64,000 nucleotides of DNA from positions 4,216,001 through 4,280,000 of the forward strand of contig NZ_JAGKQQ010000001.1 in NCBI RefSeq assembly GCF_017939745.1. Direction: 5' to 3'. The translations under genes were made by a program, and so were the position numbers. Below the pieces are notes generated by a model that made no database searches, was not told the DNA's origin, and saw only the letters and a program-made list of their open reading frames with translations. Below, piece after piece: positions 61,181 through 64,000 of this stretch. The stretch comes from Gemmata palustris (GTDB lineage: Bacteria > Planctomycetota > Planctomycetia > Gemmatales > Gemmataceae). Numbering within the stretch: the stretch's first letter is position 1; each line of letters starts with the position of its first letter.

Positions 61181-63931
61181 CTACTCGCTCTGGCCCGCAC
61201 GCACGATTGCGTTGAAGACCAGTTTGAACGTGGCGTGCGGTTGTGCCCGGTACAGCACCTGGGGGCCGTACAGCACTACCCTCCCCTTCCCCACCGCCGC
61301 GTCGATCACTGCCGTCCCCCCGTCGAGATGTTCCTGCCCGAAGGCCCACCCGCTCCGCAGCGGCGTCTTGCCCGCGAACCACGACACCCGCGTCAGCCCG
61401 CTCGCAGCGGCACCGGTCGGGAACCGGAACGTCGGGCTGTTCGCGAACATCACGTCCACCTCGTCCGACATCCCCCACGCGAGCGGGTGCGCCGGGTCCA
61501 CCTTCGCGCGGAGCACGGATGGGGGCACGTAGAACTTGTCGCGCCCGAGCGGTTTCTCCTTCCCGTCGGTCCCCGTCTCGATGAGATGACTTTCGATCTT
61601 CAGCCCGAGTTGGTTCGCGAGCGAAGTGGAACTACCGACGGTGAGCAGCGTCCCGCCCGCGCTCACGAACTTCTTCAGTTCGGGTACGGTCTTGGTAGCG
61701 GTGATGCTCCCGCGGCGCCCGCGGAAGTCGGCCGGCAGTGCAAGTTCGTCCACCGCGTTCGGTTCCGGCGGCTGGTCGCCGCCCCCACCTCCACCACCGC
61801 CGCGCCCACCACCCAGGCCGTCCACGACCACGATCACGTCGAACTTGTCGCGCAGCCCGCCGCGATCCAGGTCCGGCGGGTACACGACCGTAAACGGGAA
61901 CTCGAACTGCTCGAACAGCCACCGGGTCCAGCCGGACGGCATCGACCCGCCGTACCGGTCCACGAGCGCGACGCGCACCGGTTTGAGCGCGCCCGCCTCT
62001 TTCCCGGGCGCCTCCGTGCTGCCGACGAACCGCGTGCCGAGAGTTTGGGCGATCTTTTCCAGCCGCGCCTGCGTGCCGTCCTTCTTGACGATAAAGAACA
62101 TCCCGGCGGGGTGCTTCACGCCATCGGCGGTGAACGGCTCTTTCAGGCGCTGAACTTCCTCACCTGCTGCAAGCAACTGGTTCATTGCGCGGAACGCATC
62201 GTTGGTGTTCGAGCGGAGGAAAAATCCGACCACTCCGTTCGCGTCGAGCACCTTGGCCGGCGGAGGCGGGATCTCGTCTTTCAGTTCCTCGAAGGGACCG
62301 GTGAAGCCCTCCAGAACACGATCGAACTGCACCCCCATCTGGAACGCGAGCGTATAGCCCGCGGCATCATAGGGTGGTGTCGGCGGCGCGCCGGGGTACG
62401 CGAAGTCGTCCGGGTGGTCCTGCGGCTCGAACATATCCAGCACGTGCGCGCGGACCGCCTGCGCCGACTTCACCATGTAGGAACCGGCCGGATACTTCTT
62501 CCCACCCACCTCGAACGCACTTGTAGCACGGTGTACCCGCACCCCAGTACCGATGAGGGCGTTGACGAACTTGGTGGCCGTCAGGAAGTCGGGCTGATCG
62601 GCCGGGACGATGTACCCGCGGGCGTCGCGCTTCGCAGGGTCGCGGAAGAACTTCTGGAACGCATCCGCGCCGCGTGCGCCCTTCGCCGCGGCGACCACCT
62701 TGGGCGTGACGGTCCAACTGTCCTTGTTGCCGCGTTCGGTGGCGTTCTTGCCCATCAGCCAAATGTTGTACAGCAGTTGTTCGCGGTGCCGGGATGCGTA
62801 ATCGAACACGGCCTTGTTCGCGGTGACGGAGTATTCGACCGACCGGCGGAAGTGCCACTCTTGCGGCGCGACCGGGCTGAGCAGGTCGGCCTTCGGGAGC
62901 TGCATCGCGGGGTTGAACGGGACGCGGATCGGGGTCGGGCTGCCGATAGTCTCGGTGAGCAGCCCGATCATGTTGTGGAAGTACGCGGTGGTGCGGAGCC
63001 CGCCATTAAACCACGTCGAGTACCGCGCCCCGGAGCGGGTCGTCGCGCCGGGCTTGTCTTCGACCAGGAACCGCTGCATCATCGCCGCCCCGACCGCGTC
63101 GATGCCGCTGACCACGAGCGGGTCGAAGTTGTAGTTGAACGGGTCGCGGAACGGCGGGCAGAACAAAACCGTACCGGGCGGGCCGGTCTGGTGGTGGTTG
63201 TACACGATTTGCGGGAGCCACTCGCGGTACATCACGCGGTTCATGTTCCGCGTCTCGGCCTGGGTGTTGGCGTAGAAGTCGCGGTTGTTGTCGTGCCCGA
63301 TGTACTTCTGGTACAGCCGCGGCAGCCCGCCGAGCGACCGCTTCTTCGGGTCTTTATCGCGCATGTACCAGTCGGCCACGAGGTCGTGCCCGTCCGGGTT
63401 CGCGTGGACGAACAGGATAATCACGTCGTCCAGCACGCGGAGCGTCTCGGGATCGGTTCCGCTGACCATCTGGTAAACGGTCTCGGCCACAGCCTGCGCG
63501 CACAGTACCTCGCTCGCGTGCAGCCCGCCGTCGATCCACACGACGGCCTTCCCTCCGGCCGCCAGCTTCTTCGCCGCCTCGGACGTGATCCCGTCGGCAT
63601 TCGCCAGATCCCGCGCGATGGTCTGGTAGCGCGACAGGAGCTTGTGGTTGGCCGGGGACGTCACGACTGCCATCAGTTGCGGGCGCCGTTCCTCTGTGCG
63701 CCCGATGTCGACCACCTTGATGCGGTCGGACTCCTTCGCGAGCTTGGCGAGGTACGCGGCGTACTGTTCGTAGTTGGCGAGGGAGTAATCGTCGCCCAGG
63801 TTAAAGCCGAAGTGCGTCTTCGGAGTGGTGACCTTCGGCGCGACCGGTTCCGCAGCACGCGCCGCGCCGCCGGGGTAGAGGAAGGCGGTTCCGATCGCGA
63901 GCGCGAGCGGAACCAAGAAACGTGAGGCCAT
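61181..63931 (-). CDS. Secreted M14-family zinc carboxypeptidase
   Basis: The 916-residue product has a signal peptide (about residues 1-27) and an M14 domain: zinc ligands H138 and E141 in GGLHASEV and a third histidine in YNHHQT (246/247), with HANPDGHD and NNRDFYANTQ substrate-binding motifs and a downstream LLTETIGSP that may supply the general base. C-terminal residues 400-916 are beta-rich, with an insertion rich in Gly (GGGRGGGGGGGG near 715). Large M14 proteins of this kind are common in planctomycetes and are taken to act on external peptides. ATG at 63931 opens MASRFLVPLALAIG. A family A/C repeat block lies downstream. Confidence 0.9.
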   Translation of the reverse strand: MASRFLVPLALAIGTAFLYPGGAARAAEPVAPKVTTPKTHFGFNLGDDYSLANYEQYAAYLAKLAKESDRIKVVDIGRTEERRPQLMAVVTSPANHKLLSRYQTIARDLANADGITSEAAKKLAAGGKAVVWIDGGLHASEVLCAQAVAETVYQMVSGTDPETLRVLDDVIILFVHANPDGHDLVADWYMRDKDPKKRSLGGLPRLYQKYIGHDNNRDFYANTQAETRNMNRVMYREWLPQIVYNHHQTGPPGTVLFCPPFRDPFNYNFDPLVVSGIDAVGAAMMQRFLVEDKPGATTRSGARYSTWFNGGLRTTAYFHNMIGLLTETIGSPTPIRVPFNPAMQLPKADLLSPVAPQEWHFRRSVEYSVTANKAVFDYASRHREQLLYNIWLMGKNATERGNKDSWTVTPKVVAAAKGARGADAFQKFFRDPAKRDARGYIVPADQPDFLTATKFVNALIGTGVRVHRATSAFEVGGKKYPAGSYMVKSAQAVRAHVLDMFEPQDHPDDFAYPGAPPTPPYDAAGYTLAFQMGVQFDRVLEGFTGPFEELKDEIPPPPAKVLDANGVVGFFLRSNTNDAFRAMNQLLAAGEEVQRLKEPFTADGVKHPAGMFFIVKKDGTQARLEKIAQTLGTRFVGSTEAPGKEAGALKPVRVALVDRYGGSMPSGWTRWLFEQFEFPFTVVYPPDLDRGGLRDKFDVIVVVDGLGGGRGGGGGGGGDQPPEPNAVDELALPADFRGRRGSITATKTVPELKKFVSAGGTLLTVGSSTSLANQLGLKIESHLIETGTDGKEKPLGRDKFYVPPSVLRAKVDPAHPLAWGMSDEVDVMFANSPTFRFPTGAAASGLTRVSWFAGKTPLRSGWAFGQEHLDGGTAVIDAAVGKGRVVLYGPQVLYRAQPHATFKLVFNAIVRAGQSE

Positions 63932-64000
63932 TGGCAGGAACCTCGGTGTGTGGGAGTTCGACCGGTCCCTCTATGAGAAGGGACGCGGCCGGCGAAACAG
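63932..64000. other. Upstream sequence of the M14 gene, no feature recognised
   Basis: The last 69 bases precede the M14 gene's start. They hold no recognisable promoter or gene, and the window ends. Confidence 0.4.

Noticed and set aside
61082-63925. A 947-codon plus-strand frame opposite the M14 peptidase gene
   Set aside because: It is antisense to a clear carboxypeptidase with zinc motifs; its Arg/Val-rich product has no family pattern. High G+C DNA gives long open frames opposite genes.

Overview
The window looks like chromosomal DNA of a Gemmata-type planctomycete (Gemmataceae). The evidence is the high G+C content, two DUF1559 pseudopilin-like genes, a PSCyt1/PSCyt2 planctomycete cytochrome protein at the left edge, two large surface proteins with the N-terminal LEDR/LEGR motif, a TIGR02996-domain gene, a 172-residue protein of a type I recall from Gemmata, and a 23S-5S rRNA pair with no 16S gene beside it. 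I saw no tRNA, 16S rRNA, CRISPR array, prophage or plasmid functions.

Layout. 1-3.6 kb: PSCyt protein (cut by the edge), pseudopilin plus small lipoprotein, an IS66-like scrap and a VOC protein. 3.6-8.5 kb: PPP-type phosphatase, a complete DDE insertion sequence, an FtsX-like permease and an RNase Z-like hydrolase. 8.8-11 kb: glycine-zipper lipoprotein and a PQQ-type beta-propeller. 11.3-18.5 kb: a 1726-residue autotransporter-repeat/Calx-beta/FG-GAP surface protein, divergent from a second surface protein. 18.6-20.2 kb: three small genes of unknown function. 21.7-27.4 kb: kdsD, kdsC and a giant OstA/LptC-like protein, probably a lipopolysaccharide (Kdo synthesis and export) locus. 27.4-29 kb: ECF sigma factor, membrane anti-sigma-like protein and a small secreted protein. 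29-36.7 kb: corA, a Rieske/cytochrome pair, a CYTH protein, panC and mgtE (two different Mg2+ transporters). 37.9-45.9 kb: methyltransferase, pseudopilin, TPR protein, NAD-isocitrate dehydrogenase, a membrane-anchored caspase-like protein and a DUF2809 protein. 46-51.2 kb: HEAT-repeat protein, a secreted protein, and argC coupled to a TIGR02996 gene. 51.5-56 kb: an IS200/RAYT-type transposase between two palindromes, then amidase, RluA-type synthase, DUF4392 and DUF1445; the last two correspond to the halves of D-glutamate cyclase. 56.1-60.1 kb: a frameshifted membrane gene and the 23S-5S operon on the minus strand. 60.2-63.9 kb: a secreted protein and an M14 carboxypeptidase.

The most striking feature is the intergenic DNA. 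Most gaps carry palindromic repeats. I separate family A (about 35 half-copies, often paired head to head), family B (four copies, two flanking the RAYT), family C (very long perfect hairpins), family D (two elements of about 200-265 bp), a unique 97-bp perfect inverted repeat around 225 bp, a 50-bp tandem array and a 27-bp inverted repeat. The insertion sequence sits exactly between two family A arms, and one copy of family A supplies the C-terminus of a protein. The palindromes and their possible link to the RAYT are my best candidate for an undescribed system; the giant OstA-like gene after kdsD-kdsC and the zinc-ribbon/caspase-like protein come next.
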